In this document: positions 11,703 through 24,475 of the stretch, in pieces
Numbering within the stretch: position 1 is the first letter of the stretch
Layout of the letters: every line of letters begins with the position of its first letter
NCBI GenBank assembly: GCA_963580285.1
Contig: OY757019.1
Coordinates: 64,872,587-64,936,586 of the forward strand
Direction of reading: 5' to 3'
Length of the DNA: 64,000 bases
Source: Lucinisca nassula
Taxonomy: Eukaryota > Mollusca > Bivalvia > Lucinida > Lucinidae
Notes under the pieces: model-generated
The model's input: the letters and a program-made list of their open reading frames with translations, nothing else
What the model was told of the DNA's origin: nothing
Database searches by the model: none
Position numbers and translations under genes: made by a program

Positions 11703-12479
11703 TGAAATATTTTCAAAATTCCACCAATGAACCCGAAGGACAAGAAAATATAAACTACATTGTGACGAAAGGCGGGGAGACAGTTTACGGCCGCCACAAA
11801 CACCATTAACGCCAGCTATAGTCACAGCAAATATGTTCTATGAAAGGCTTATCATTTGGAAGCAAGGAATATTCAACAGAGCCTAAAAGCATGGAATGTA
11901 CAAGTCCGTGGTGATTGATGGCAAACCGTGGGGATAGCCACTTAACCTGTGGTGACAGCTGTGAAACTGTGCTGAAATCTGAATAACCTGTGGAGATACC
12001 TGCCAAAGTTTGGTGATAGCCAAGTATCTGTGTGACAGCTGTGAAAATGTACTGAAATCTGTATAATATGTGGTGACAGCTGTGAAACTATGTTGACAGC
12101 TATGTTATCTGTTGTAAAACTGTGCTGAAATCAAAATAACACATCGAGAAAGCTGTGATACCGAGTTTCCTGTTGTGATGCTGAGTTGCCTGTTGTGACA
12201 GCTATAAAACTATACTGAAAACAAAATAACCTGTGGTGATATCTGTGAAACAGCGGTGATGGCCATTCAACCTATGGTGACAGTTGTGAAATGAGGCAGA
12301 GTTATGAATACCTGTGGTGATAGCTATGATAGTGGGTGTTAGTTACGTAGCTTGTGGTGACAGCTGTGAAATTGCTGAATTCAAATAGCCTACTGTGAAA
12401 TATATTCTATAAAGGAGTTATCGTTTGGAAGCAAGGCATAAACAACAGATCAGAAAAGCATGGAGTGCACAAGATTGCT

Positions 12480-12525
12480 GGACCAGAGCAGCTGGTTTCG
12501 GCCAATTCAGCCTCATCATTGGCCC
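12480..12525 (-). ncRNA. Hammerhead-like core with C3 to A
   Basis: Same frame and length as the intact copies, with ATGATGA in place of CTGATGA and a diverged stem I (GGGCCA against TGGTCC). Confidence 0.58.
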
Positions 12526-13997
12526 TGAAATATTTTAAAAATTCCACCATAAACCAATGATCCCGAAGGACAAGAAATTATAGACAACATTATGACGAAA
12601 GGCGGAGAGGCATTTCCCGGCAGCCAAAGACTCCCTTAACGCCAGCTATAGTCACAGCAAATATGTTCTATGGAAGGTTTATCATTTGTAAGCAAGGAAT
12701 ATACAACAGAGCCTAAAAGCATGGAATGTACAAGTCCGTAGTGATTGATGGCAAACTGTGGAGATAGCCACTTAACCTGTGGTGACAGCTGTGAAACTGT
12801 GCTGGAATCGGAATAACCTGTGGTGATACCTGCGAAAGTTTGGTGATAACCAAGTATCTGTGTGACAGCTGTGGAAATGTACTGAAATCTGTATAATTTG
12901 CGGTGACAGCTGTGAAACAGTGGTGGAAGCTATGTTATCTGATGTGAAGCTGTAAAACTGTGTTGAAATCAAAATAACATATTGAGAAAGCTGTGAGACT
13001 GTGGTGATGCCGATTTACCTGTTGTGATACCGAGTTGTCTGTTGTAACAGCTATAAAACTATACTGAAAACTAAATGACCTGTGGTGATATCTGTGAAAT
13101 AGCGATGATGGCCATTTAACCTATATTGACAGCTATGAAGCGATGCTGAATTATAAATAGCCTGTGGTCATGTTTTCGGCCGCCACAAACCCCATTAACG
13201 ACAGCTATAGTCACAGCAAATATGTTCTATGAAAGGCTTATCATTTGGAAGCAGGGAATATACAACAGAGCCTAAAAGTATGGAATGTACAAGTCCGTGG
13301 TGATTGATGGTAAACTGTTGGGATAGCCACTTAACCTGTGGTGACAGCTGTGAAACTGTGCTGAAATCTGAATAACCTGTGGTGATACCTGCCAAAGTTT
13401 GGTGATGGCCAAGTATCTGTGTGACAGCTGTGAAAATGTACTGAAATCTGTATAATTTGTGGTGACAGCTGTGAAACTGTGGTGACAGCTATGTTATCTG
13501 ATGTGAAGCTGTAAAACTGTGTTGACAGCTATGTTATCTGTTGTGAAGCTGTAAAACTGTGCTGAAATCTGTATACTTTGTGGTGATAGCTGTGAAACTA
13601 TGTTGACAGCTATGTTATCTGTTGTGAAGCTGTAAAACTGTGCTGAAATCAAAATAACACATTGAGAAAGCTCTGATGCCGTGTTTCCTGTTGTGATGCT
13701 GAGTTGTCTGTTGTGACAGCTACAAAACTATACTGAAAACTAAATAACCTGTGGTGATATCTGTGAATAAGCGGTGATGGCCATTTAACCTATGGTGGCA
13801 GCTGTGAAATGAGTCAGAATTATGAATATCTGTGGTGATAGCTATGATAGTGGGTGTTAGTTACGTAGCTTGTGGTGACAGCTGTGAAACTGCTGAATTC
13901 AAATAGCCTACTGTGAAATATGTTCTATAAAGGAATTATCCTTTGGAAGCAAGGCATAAACAACAGATCAGAAAAGCATGGAGTGCACAAGTTTTCT

Positions 13998-14043
13998 GGA
14001 CCAGAGCAGCTGGTTTCGGCCAATTCAGCCTCATCATTGGCCG
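13998..14043 (-). ncRNA. Hammerhead-like core with C3 to A
   Basis: Variant of the same 46-nt frame with ATGATGA and a further change in stem I. Followed by a truncated spacer (about 14,150), after which the array resumes. Confidence 0.55.
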
Positions 14044-14709
14044 TGAAATATTTTAAAAATTCCACAATAAACCAATGATCCCGAATGACAAGAAATTATA
14101 GACATCATTATGACGAAAGGCGGGAGACATTTTACCGCAGCGAAAGACTTTAACCTGTGGTGACAGCTATGAAACTGTGCTGAAATCGGAATAACCTGTG
14201 GTGATACCTGCGAAAGTTTGGTGATAACCAAGTATCTGTGTGACAGCTGTGGAAATGTACTATAATCTGTATAATTTGTGGTGACAGCTATGAAACTGTG
14301 GTGGAAGCTATGTTATCTGATGTGAAGCTGTAAAACTGTGTTGAAATCAAAATAACATATTGAGAAAGCTGCGAAACTGTGGTGATGCCGATTTACCTGT
14401 TGTGATGCCGAGTTGTCTGTTGTGACAGCTATAAAACTATACTGAAAACTAAATGACCTGGGGTGATATCTGTGAAACAGCGATGATGGCCATTTAAACT
14501 ATGGTGACAGCTATGAATTGATGCTGAATTATAAATAACCTGTGATGATAGCTTTGAAACAGTGGTGCTAGTCACGTAGCCTGTGGTGACAGCAGTGAAA
14601 CTGCTGGATTCAAAATAACTTACTTTGAAATATGTTCCATGAAAGAGTTATCGTTTGGAAGCAATGAATAAAGAACAGATCCGTAAAGCATGGAGTGCAC
14701 AAGTTTTCT

Positions 14710-14755
14710 GGGCCAGAGCAGCTAGTTTCGGCCAAATAGGTCTCATCAGTGGCCC
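14710..14755 (-). ncRNA. Hammerhead ribozyme core (type I)
   Basis: Identical in core to 9,952-9,997: GGGCCA/TGGCCC stem I, CTGATGA, GACC-TATTT-GGCC, GAAA, CUC before the cleavage site. Confidence 0.67.
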
Positions 14756-15104
14756 TGCAATATTTTCAAAATTCCGGCAATGATCCCGAAGGACAAGAAA
14801 ATTTAAACTACATTGAGACGAAAGGCGGGGAGACAATTTACGGCCGCCACACACTCCATTAACGCCAGCTATAGTCACAGCAAATACGTTCTATGAAAGG
14901 CTTATCATTTGGAAGCAGGGAATATTCAACAGAGCCTAAAAGCATGGAATGTACAAGTCCGTGGTGATCGATGGCAAACTTTGGGGATAGCCACTTAACC
15001 TGTGGTGACAGCTGTGAAACTGTGCTGACATCTGAATAACTTGTGGTGATACCTGCCAAAGTTTGGTGATGGCCAAGTATCTGTGTGACAGCTGTGAAAA
15101 TGTA

Positions 15105-15560
15105 CTGAATAAAAATCAAAAATGAGTTCCTTTAAGAGCAATGAAAACATTCATAAGAAAGAAGATGGGTCATGCTACGTAGTTTCAGCTAATAAAGCCT
15201 CATCAGTGACCCTGTAAAGATCCGGCAAAGAAATCCAGAGGAAACATACTGCAATTTTGCAGATTTCGAATAGGCAGTCGATACAAAGACTGATATAAAG
15301 CAAAATGGGGTCCAAATAATTAAAAACCTGTCTAGAATATGAGTCTAAACCAATAATTTATTTCTGATTTCTCAGAATATTCACGCTGATCTAAAAGGAC
15401 CAAAAGTAAAATATAAACTGCACTATGGTTGATGTACGGGGAGACGTTTTACGGCCGCCACACGGCACAACACCAGCTTCAGTGAAGGCAAATAAAAATC
15501 AAAAATGAGTTCCTTTAAGAGCAATGAAAACATTCATAAGAACGAAGATGGGTCATACTA
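15105..15560 (-). repeat. Second hammerhead unit type, partial dimer
   Basis: AATAAAAATCAAAAATGAG starts a unit at about 15,108 and recurs at about 15,491, so the monomer is about 380 bp. The first copy carries a hammerhead core (15,167-15,212). The second stops within its core at about 15,566 and returns to minisatellite. A close relative lies at 55,436-55,795. It shares the GGAGACGTTTTACGGCCGCC block with the shorter units of 7.4-20.8 kb. Confidence 0.7.
15167..15212 (-). ncRNA. Hammerhead core, cleavage triplet altered
   Basis: Minus strand: GGGTCA, CTGATGA, GGCT-TTATT-AGCT, GAAA, CTACGTAGCA, TGACCC. Stem I is perfect and the cores are intact, but the base before the cleavage nucleotide is C rather than U (GCA against GUA in the 55.5-kb copy), which should reduce or abolish activity. 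Confidence 0.62.
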
Positions 15561-15825
15561 CGTATTAAATCTGCATAAAATTGTGGTGACAGCTGTGAAA
15601 CTGTGGTGACAGCTATGTTATCTGATGTGAAGCTGTAAAACTGTGTTGACAGCTATGTTATCTGTTGTGAAGCTGTAATACTGTGCTAAAATCTGTATAA
15701 TTTGTGGTGATAGCTGTGAAACTATTTTGACAGCTATGTTATCTGTTGTGAAGCTGTAAAACTGTGCTGAAATCAAAATAACACATTGAGAAAGCTCTGA
15801 TGCCGAGTTTCCTGTTGTGATGCTG

Positions 15826-15990
15826 AGTGAGTGAGTGTGTTTGAGTTTTACGTCCCACCAACAGCTTAGGTCATACGGAGACGGGACCTCGGTTTAAAGA
15901 CTCATCCGAAAGTCTGGAGAAGCCCGGGATCGATCCTGCAATCCCTCGTTTACAAGGCGAGTAGCGTAACCACTGCACCAAGGAGGCTTC
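15826..15990 (-). repeat. tRNA-derived SINE (type 1), inserted in minisatellite
   Basis: On the minus strand it starts GCCTCCTTGGTGCAGTGGTTAC (A-box-like), has GGATCGATCCC (B-box-like), and ends in a GTAAAACTCAAACAC-type body with a TCAC tail. The minisatellite phrase TTGTGATGCTGAG occurs on both sides, suggesting a target duplication or a repeat-unit break. Other copies: 26,366-26,527 (best), 43,903-44,012, and fragments at 23,695, 53,578 and 54,095. Confidence 0.78.
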
Positions 15991-16301
15991 TCTGTTGTGA
16001 TGCTGAGTTGTCTGTTGTGACAGCTATAAAACTATACTCAAAACTAAATAACCTGTGGTGATATCTGTGAATAAGCGGTGATGGCCATTTAACCTATGGT
16101 GGCAGCTGTGAAATGAGGCAGAATTATGAATATCTGTGGTGATAGCTATGATAGTGGGTGTTAGTTACGTAGCTTGTGGTGACAGCTGTGAAACTGCTGA
16201 ATTCAAATAGCCTACTGTGAAATATGTTATATCAAGGAGTTATCCTTTGGAAGCAAGGCATAAACAACAGATCAGAAAAGCATGGAGTGCACAAGTTTTC
16301 T

Positions 16302-16347
16302 GGACCAGAGCAGCTGGTTTTGGCCAATTCAGCCTCATCATTGACCC
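16302..16347 (-). ncRNA. Hammerhead relic (C3 and G12 changed)
   Basis: Same frame, but the cores read ATGATGA-like and AAAA in place of GAAA on the minus strand. Predicted inactive. Confidence 0.5.
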
Positions 16348-17145
16348 TGAAATATTTTGAAAACTCCAAAATAAACCAATGATCGCGAAGGACAAGAAAT
16401 TATTGACAACATAATGACGAGAGGCGAAGAGACATTTTACGGCAGCCAAAGACTCCCTTAACGCCAGCTATATTCACATCAGATATGTTCTATGAAAGGT
16501 TTATCGTTTGTAAGCAAGGAATATACAACAGAGCCTAAAATCATGGGATGTACAAGTCCGTGGTGATTGATGGCAAACTGTGGTGATAGCCACTTAACCT
16601 GTGGTGACAGCTGTGAAACTGTGTCGAAATCGGAATAAGCTGTGGTGATACCTGCGAAAGTTTGGTGATAGCCAAGTATCTTTGTGACAGCTGTGGAAAT
16701 GTACTGAAATCTGTATAATTTTGTGGTGACAGCTATGAAACTGTGATGGAAGCTATGTTATCTGATGTGAAGCTGTAAAACTGTGTTGAAATCAAAATAA
16801 CATATTGAGAAAGCTGTGAAACCGTGGTGATGCCGATTTACCTATTGTGATGCCAAGTTGTCTGTTGTGACAGCTATAAAAATATACTGAAAACTAAATG
16901 ACCTGTGGTGATATCTGTGAAACAGCGATGATGGCCATTTAACCTATGGTGACAGCTATGAAGCGATGCTGAATTATAAATAACCTGTGATGATAGCTGT
17001 GAAATAGTGGTGCTAGCTTGTGGTGACAGCAGTGAAACTGCTGAATTCAAAATAAGTTACTGTGAAATATGTTCCATGAAAGAGTTATCCTTTGGAAGCA
17101 AGGAATAAACACTAATCCGTAAAGCTTGGAATGCACAAGTTTTCT

Positions 17146-17191
17146 GTGCTAGAAATGCTAGTTTCGGGCAAATAGGTCTCATCAGTGGCAC
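17146..17191 (-). ncRNA. Hammerhead core, diverged stem I
   Basis: CTGATGA and GAAA cores present on the minus strand. Stem I strands GTGCCA and TAGCAC are imperfectly paired. Stem II is GACC-TATTT-GCCC. Confidence 0.52.
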
Positions 17192-17990
17192 TGAAATATT
17201 CTAAAAATTCCACCAATGATCCCCAAGGACAAGAAAATAGAAACTACATTTTGACGAAAGGCGGGGAGAAAGTGTACGGCCGCCACACACTCCATTAACG
17301 CCAGCTATAGTCACAGCAAATATGCTCTATGAAAGGCTTATCATTTGGAAGCAAGGAATATACAACAGAGCCTAAAAGCATGGAATGTACAGGTCCGTGG
17401 TGATTGATGGCACACTGTGGGGATAGCCACTTAACCTGTGGTGACAGCTGTGAAACTGTGCTGAAATCTGAATAACCTGTGGTGATACCTGCCAAAGTTT
17501 GGTGATAGCCAAGTATCGGTGTGACAGCTGTGAAAATGTACTGAAAGCTGTATACTTTGTGGAGACAGCTGTGAAACTGTGGTGACAGCTATGTTATCTG
17601 ATGTGAAGCTGTAAAACTGTGTTGAAATCAAAATAACATATTGAGAAAGCTGTGAAACTGTGGTGATGCCGATTTACCTGTTGTGATGCCGAGTTGTCTG
17701 CTGTGACAGCTATAGAACTATACTGAAAACTAAATGACCTGGGGTGATATATGTGAAACAGCGATGATGGCCATTTAACCTATGGTGACAGCTATGAAGC
17801 GATGCTGAATTATAAATAACCTGTGATGATAGCTGTGAAAAAGTGGTGCTAGTTACATAGCCTGTGGTGACAGCAGTGAAACTGCTGAATTCAAAATAAG
17901 TTACTGTGATATATGTTCCATAAAAGAGTTATCCTTTGGAAGCAAGGAATAAACAACAGATCCGTAAAGCATGGAGTGCACAATTTTTAT

Positions 17991-18036
17991 GGGCCAGAGC
18001 AGCTAGTTTTGGCCAAATAGGTCTCATCATTGGCCC
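17991..18036 (-). ncRNA. Hammerhead relic, first half of a dimer
   Basis: Perfect GGGCCA/TGGCCC stem I, but ATGATGA and AAAA replace the two cores. A second relic lies 254 bp away at 18,245-18,288, which gives a monomer length. Confidence 0.52.
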
Positions 18037-18244
18037 TGAAATATTTTCAAAATTCCATCAATGATCCCGAAGGACAAGAAAATATAAACTACATTGTGAC
18101 GAAAGGCGGGGAGACAGTTTACGGCCGACACACACTCTATTAACGCCAGCTATAGTCACAGCAAATATGTTCTGTGAAAGGCTTATCATTTGGAAGCAAG
18201 GAATATACAACAGAGCTGAAAGCATGGAGTGTACAAGTTTTCTT

Positions 18245-18288
18245 GGGCAAAACTAACTAGTTTCGTCCAATGAGCCTCATCATGATCC
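18245..18288 (-). ncRNA. Hammerhead relic with intact palindromic stem III
   Basis: Minus strand has ATGATGA, a diverged stem II, GAAA, and ACTA-GT-TAGT forming a clean stem III followed by U. Similar second-copy relics lie near 19,410-19,450 and 20,355-20,400. Confidence 0.45.
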
Positions 18289-20810
18289 GTATATAGTAAA
18301 ACAAACAGTGAAACTGTTGCGATGGCCAGGCAACCAGTGGTGACAGCTGTGACCTGTGCTAAAATCTAAATAACCTTGGCGACAGCTGTGAAACTGCACT
18401 GAAATCTAAAAGCCTGTAGTAATTGATGGCAAACTGTGGTGATAACCACATAACCTGTGGTGACAGATCAAACTGTGATGAAATCGGAATAACCTGTGGC
18501 GATACCTGCGAAAGTTTGGTGATAGCCAAGTATCTGTGTGACAGCTGTGAAAATCTACTGAAATCTGTATAATTTATGGTGACAGCTGTGAAACTGTGAT
18601 GACAACTATGTTATTTATTGTGAAACTGTGCTGAAATTAAAATAACTTATTGTGAAAGCTGTGAAACTCTTGTGATGCCGAGTTGCCTGTTGTGACTGCG
18701 AGTTTTCTGTTGTGACAGCTATAAAACTATACTGAAGACTAAATAACCTGTGGTGATATCTGTGAAACATCGGTGATGGCAATTTGACCTATGGTGGCAG
18801 CTATGAAACGATGCTGTGAAACTGTGGTGACAGCTATGTTATTTGTTGTGAAGCTGTGAAACTGTGCTGAAATCAAAATAACATATTGAGAAAGCTGTGA
18901 AACTGTGGTGATGCCGAGTTACCTGTTGTGATGCCGAGTTGTCTTTCGTGACAGCTATAAAACTATACTGAAAACTAAATGACCTGTGGTGATATCTATG
19001 AAACAGCGATGATGGCTATTTACTCTATGGTGACAGTTGTGAAACAGCGCTAAACTTTAAATTACCAGTGGTGATAACTGTGAAACTGTGGTGATAGTCA
19101 CGTACCCTGACAGCTGTGAAACTGCTGAATTCAAAATAGTATGTTCTATAAGAGTTATCCTTTGGTAGCAAGGAATTAATAATAGATCCGAAAAGCTTTG
19201 AGTACAAACGTTTACTGTGCCAGAGCAGCTAGTTTTTGTCAATAAGGCCTGAATTTATTTTCAAAATTCCACAAGAAACCAATGATCCCGAAGAACAAGA
19301 AAATATAAACTACATTATGACGAAAGGCGGGGAGACGATTTACGGCCGCCACACATTCCCTTAACGCCAGCTATAGTCACATTAGAACTGAAAAGCATGG
19401 AGTGTACACGTGTTGGCTAAACTTTCTAGTTTCGACCAATTATCATATCAGGACTCAGAAATATTATATAACAACTGTGATACTGGCGATGGTCACGTAA
19501 CCCCTGGTGACAGCTGTGATCTGTGCTAAATAACCTGGCGCAAGGGTTGTGAAACTCTACAGAAATTTAAATAACCTGTGGTAATTGTGGTTATAGCTCT
19601 ACAGCTGGTGCGATAGCCACGTAATATGTGGTGACAGCTGGACCACATAACCTGTGGTAACAGATGTGAAATTGTGCTGAATTCTGAATAACCTGGGGTT
19701 ATCCTGCGAAACTGTGGTGATAACCACATAACCTGTGGTGACAGATGTGAAACTGTGATGAAATCGGAATAACCTGTGGTGATACCTGCGAAAGTTTGGT
19801 GAGAGCCAAGTATCTGTGTGACAGCTGTGAAAATCTACTGAAATCTGTATAATTTATGGTGACAGCTGTGAAACTGTGATGACAACTATGTTATTTATTG
19901 TGAAACTGTGCTGAAATTAAAACGATGCTGAATTATAAATACCCTGTGGTGATAGCTGTGAAACTGTGGTGCTAGTCACGTAGCCTATGGTGACGGCTGT
20001 GGAACTGTTGAATTCAAAATAACCTACTGTGAAATATGTTCTATAAAAGAGTTATCCTGTGAGAGCAAGGAATAAACAACAAATCCGAAAAGCATGAAGC
20101 GCAAAAGGTTACTTGGCCAGAGCAGCTAGTTTCGGCCAATAAGGCCCTGAAATATCTTCAAAATTCCACTATAAACCAATGATCCCGAAGGACAAGAAAA
20201 TATAAACTACATTATGACGAAAGGCGGGGGAACATTTTACGACCGCCACACACTCCATTAACGCCTACTATAGCCACATCAAATATGTTCTATGAAAGGT
20301 TTATCATTTGGAAGAGCAAAACAACAGAACTGAAAAGCATGGAAAGTACATGTTTTGGCCAAACTTTCTAGTTTCGACCAATTATCGCATCAGGATTCTG
20401 AAATATTGTAATAAAAACTGTGGAACTGGTGATGGTCACGTAATCAGTGGTGACAGCTGTGATCTGTGCTAAATAACCTGGCGTTAGAGCTGTGAAACTG
20501 TACTGAAATCTAGATAACCTGTGGTGATAAATGGGAAACTGTGGTTATAGCTCTGCAGCTGGTGTGATAGCCACGTAATCTGCGATGACAGTTGTGAAAC
20601 TGTGCTGTAATCTCCAAAATATGTGGTGATAGCTGTGAAAATGTGGTGATGACCACGTACCCTGTGATGACAGCTATGGAACTATGCTTGAAACTAAACC
20701 TGTGGTGACAGCTGTGAAACTGCAGTGATTATTATGTTGCCTGTGGTGACAGCTGTGAAACTATGCAGAAATCTAAATAGCATGTGGCAAGTGGTACATA
20801 ATACTAGAGC

Positions 20811-21690
20811 TGTTAACTCTTCAGCCTGCCATTTCCGGAAAACTGATCTGATTGGTTAGGTTCAAACAGAAAAGTTCAAATATGATCTTTAGTTATCATT
20901 ACAGTGTGATGAGACTTTAATGTCAGAAGTCATATTTCTGTTAACGAGCTTTATCATTTGAAACCGAGATGCAGATGGGCTATGCTTTCTTTAATTTACA
21001 CAGTCTTTATTCTTGTTGATAGCTAAGGATGTCGTCAAAAATAAAGGAAAAGCTGAAATGTCTTGGCCCAAAAAATACAGCAACAAAAAAAAAACTTAAG
21101 GAGTAAAAACATTTTGAAAATTAACTAAAGCAACCGGCCTTATCTTGAACATTTCCTTTTTCCATTGAGTATTTGTTGAAAGGGATAACTGTCCTTGTTT
21201 CCCATGCACTCTTTAGAATCGCCTTCTTATAATGAATATCCAAGTGTGGCGAAAAGTATCCTTTAATTAATTATCCTTTAATCGTATAATCAAATACCCT
21301 CTTATCTATATCAATGTTTACTTCAAACTGAAGTCGCATCAGGTAAAAACTTACCGCCAGTCCATTTAATAAAATACGATTCATTCCTTGAAAAACAGAA
21401 CAAAACACATATATATAAATGAAGAACTGACCATTAATTGCATAACACTAAAGCACTTTTAAATAAACTGATCATCAATACATTTCAAATACATTGTCTG
21501 ATTCAGTGGCTGTGATATAAACTCCAGATTACTGGGTAATAAAACACTTTGTGGTTTCAGCATCTGACACTTATGGCCCTTGGCAGAAACTGTAAACTGG
21601 CTGCCTTTTAAACAAGCAGATACAAATCCACGGAAACAACTGTCCGTATGTATTTAATAGAGGGGTTTGGTGCTCTCCTCTAATAAGCTC
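20811..21690. other. Non-minisatellite stretch, nothing recognised
   Basis: AT-rich sequence without the GGTGATAGC core and without a long frame. I found no match to the other families in the window. It could be an old element or the single-copy DNA into which arrays expanded. Confidence 0.6.
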
Positions 21691-22929
21691 TTCACTCAGG
21701 TGATAGCTGTGACACTGTCGCAAAAAAAAACATATAATATGTGGCGACAACAGTTGTGAAACTATAGTTATAGCCAAATAAACTTTGAGAGTTGTGAAAG
21801 CTGTGAAAGTGTACTGAAATCTATATTATCTATGATGGGAGCTGTTAAACTGTGAGGTGATTACATCTGTGAATCTGTGCTGAAATATAATTTACCTGTG
21901 GTGATAGCTGTGACCCTGTCGTAAAAGTCATGTAATCTATGGCGACAACAGCTGTGAAACTATTGTTATAGACAAATAACCTTTGCGAGTGGTGACAGCT
22001 GTGAAAGTGTGCTGAAATCAATATTATTTGTGGTGGGAGCTGTGAAACTGTGCTGAAATATAAATTACATGTGGTGAAAGCTGTAAAACTGCCGCGATAG
22101 CCACGTAACTGTGGTGACTACCGTGAAGCTGTTCTGAAATCCAAATAACCTGTGATGATGAGGTTAAACTGTGCTGAAATCGAGATAACCTATGGTGATA
22201 GCTGTTAAACTGTGGTGATAGCCACGTAACGTGCATTGACAGCTATGAACTGCGCTGAAATTTATAAATAACCCGTGGTAATAGCTGTGAAGCTTTGGCG
22301 ATATACACATTACCTGTGCACACGTGACAGCTATGAAACTGCTGAAATCTATATAATCTGTGGGGAAAGCTGTGGAATTGGTGTGACCGGTGTTGACAGC
22401 TGTGAAATTGTGCTGCTAAAACCTATATAATCTGTGCTGCTAAAACCTATATAATCTGTAGTCATAGCTGTTAAACGGTGATGACACCCACGTAACGTGT
22501 GATGACAGCTATGAATCTGAGCCAAAAACTCAACAACGTGTGAGGAAAGCTTTGCTCTGTGCTGATTATTGCGTTACCTTTGGTAACAGCTCTGAAACTG
22601 TGCTGAAATCTATAAAAGCATTTGGTGTCAGCTGTAAAACTGTGCTGAAATCTTTAAATTCTGTGGTGATATCTGTAAAACTGTGATGATGGCCATGTAA
22701 CCTGTGATGTCAGCTTTGGAACTGTGCTAAAACCTTAATGAACCGTGGAACTGCAGGGATTATCACATAACCAATGGTGACAGCTGTCAAACTATGATGA
22801 AATCTAAATAATATGTAGTGATAGATGTAACACTGTGGTGATACCAACGTAACCTACGTCGACAGCTATGAAACTGTGGTGATAGTCAAATAAACTTATG
22901 GACTGCGACATCCATGTAAATGTACTTTA

Positions 22930-23014
22930 TAGAAGTGAAGGCAATGACCAGGAATCGATACAATTAACACACAGCTCCCATTAGAGACACCTAAGGGAAA
23001 GAAACACAAACAAA
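22930..23014 (-). repeat. Family A, copy 3 (3' end fragment)
   Basis: GAAGTGAAGGCAATGACCAG, then CGATACAATTAACACACAGC and GAGACACCTAAGGGAAAGAA: the terminal 85 bp of family A on the minus strand. Confidence 0.75.
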
Positions 23015-23694
23015 TCTATATATTTTGCGGTGATAACTGTGAAACTGTGATGATAGCTGTGAAACTGTGCTAAAATCTAAATTATATGTGGTGATAGCTG
23101 TAAAACTGCGCTGATAGCCACATAACCTTTGGTGGCAGCTGTGAAGCTCTGCTGAAATCCATATAACCTGTGGTCATAGCTTCGAATTTGGGGTTATAGC
23201 GACGCAACCTATGGTAAAGGTGCAAGTGTAATGAAATTTAAATAACCCCATGGTGACAGCTGCTGTAAAAAGGTGCTGAAACCTAATAAACATGCGGTGA
23301 TAGTTGTTATACTGTGGCGAAAGCCACGTATGAGACTGTGTTTAAATCTAAATAACCGTGTGATTTTAGCTGTGATATTGGCTTGATAACCGTATAACGG
23401 GTGGTGAAAGAGCAAAACTGTTGTGATAGCAATATAGCTTCGGGGATAACTGTGAGCTGCTATAACAGCCATGTAATCTGTCGTGAGCGCTGTGATAGTG
23501 TCGTTATTTATTACCTATGGTTATAGCCGTGAAACTGTTGTGAAAGTAATATTACACATGTGACCTGTAGTGATAGTCATGGAAACTGTGCGGATTATCA
23601 AAATAACCAGCGGCGACAGCGCTGAAACTGTGTAAATAGCTATATAGCCTATGTTGATATTTCGATGACAGAAACGTTGGCGACACGTTTATAA

Positions 23695-23752
23695 GCTGCG
23701 ATCCCTGGTTTATGAGACGAGTAGCAAAACCACTACACTATGTCGAGACACT
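23695..23752 (-). repeat. Fragment of the type 1 SINE head
   Basis: GCGATCCCTGGTTTATGAG followed by CGAGTAGCAAAACCACTACAC, matching the tRNA-like head of 26,366-26,430 in reverse complement. Confidence 0.6.
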
Positions 23753-24189
23753 TATGAAGCTGTGGTAATAGATATTTAGTGTATGGTGATAGCAGTGAAT
23801 ATGTTGCGAAAGTCATATAAAATGTGGTTGCATATGAGAAACTGCAGTGATAGTAATATAACATGTAGTGACAGATTAGAAATTGTGGTATTTTGAACCT
23901 GAGATTGTGCTGTAAAGCTGTAATGATAACCTTAAACTATGTGGTAACAGTTTTGTAATCGAGTTAATTTTATATTCTCGATGTGACTGCCTTGAAACTG
24001 TTATAATAGCCATATCTCTTAAGGTGACCGCTGGACATAGTAGTGATAGTAAAGTAAACATGTCGTGTTATAGCCAAATATCTTGTGGTGGCAGCTGTGA
24101 AGTAAGTGTTAGTCACATAACCTGTTGTAATAGTTATGTTTCAGTAGTAGTGGCCACATAACTTGTCGTGACAGATTACATATAGCTGC

Positions 24190-24475
24190 AAAATGGGGGG
24201 GGGGGGGGGGTGAGGCGAAGGTGTTGCATCAACTGGGCGCCAAGTGATATTGGCTTACAGTTAGGCAAGGCTTGCTGGCCTAGCAGCAGTTAAGGATAGA
24301 ATGTAACGCTGGTATTTCTTCACTTTCATTTATTTAGCGCTGTCTCTGCCCACTCTCATTCATCTCCTCTACTTCTTCTTTCTCTTTTCTCCTTTTTTCT
24401 GGGAGACGACACAAAGTGACCCGCAAGGGTTGACATGTCATTAAAACCCAACACAATCAATCAATAGCAGCGAAA
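24190..24475 (+). repeat. Retroposon-like segment with TCAA tail
   Basis: A G run (about 24,196-24,211) leads into a pyrimidine-rich body ending TTAAAACCCAACACAATC and AATCAATCAAT, which looks like a SINE or LINE 3' end with a short tandem tail. No head was recognised. Confidence 0.4.

Larger units (their letters stand above)
7379..20810 (+). repeat. Composite array: 41-bp minisatellite alternating with hammerhead units
   Basis: Blocks of a 41-bp unit (GGTGACAGCTGTGAAACTGT + GCTGAAATCTGAATAACCTGT) alternate with roughly 220-340-bp spacers. The spacers contain ATGTTCTATAAAAGAGTTATC, TTTGGAAGCAAGGAATA, a hammerhead core, GATCCCGAAGGACAAGAAAA and GGAGACATTTTACGGCCGCC. Spacers recur near 8.05, 9.03, 9.87, 10.82, 11.58, 12.40, 13.91, 14.63, 16.22, 17.06, 17.91, 19.14 and 20.03 kb, giving a higher-order unit of about 0.7-1 kb, with two variants alternating in much of the array. 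Open frames here are repeat-derived. Confidence 0.88.
21690..24185 (+). repeat. Degenerate 41-bp minisatellite
   Basis: Continuation of the array with more divergence and no hammerhead spacers. Interrupted by a family A fragment (22,930-23,014) and a SINE fragment (23,695-23,752). Confidence 0.82.

Noticed and set aside
7321..17631. Minus-strand frames such as those near 10,080, 11,806, 13,195 and 17,295
   Set aside because: They are the same satellite and hammerhead-spacer sequence translated in recurring copies, without conserved starts or domains.
20811..21690. Host gene exon in the non-satellite stretch
   Set aside because: No frame of meaningful length, splice pattern or protein-like segment was found on either strand.
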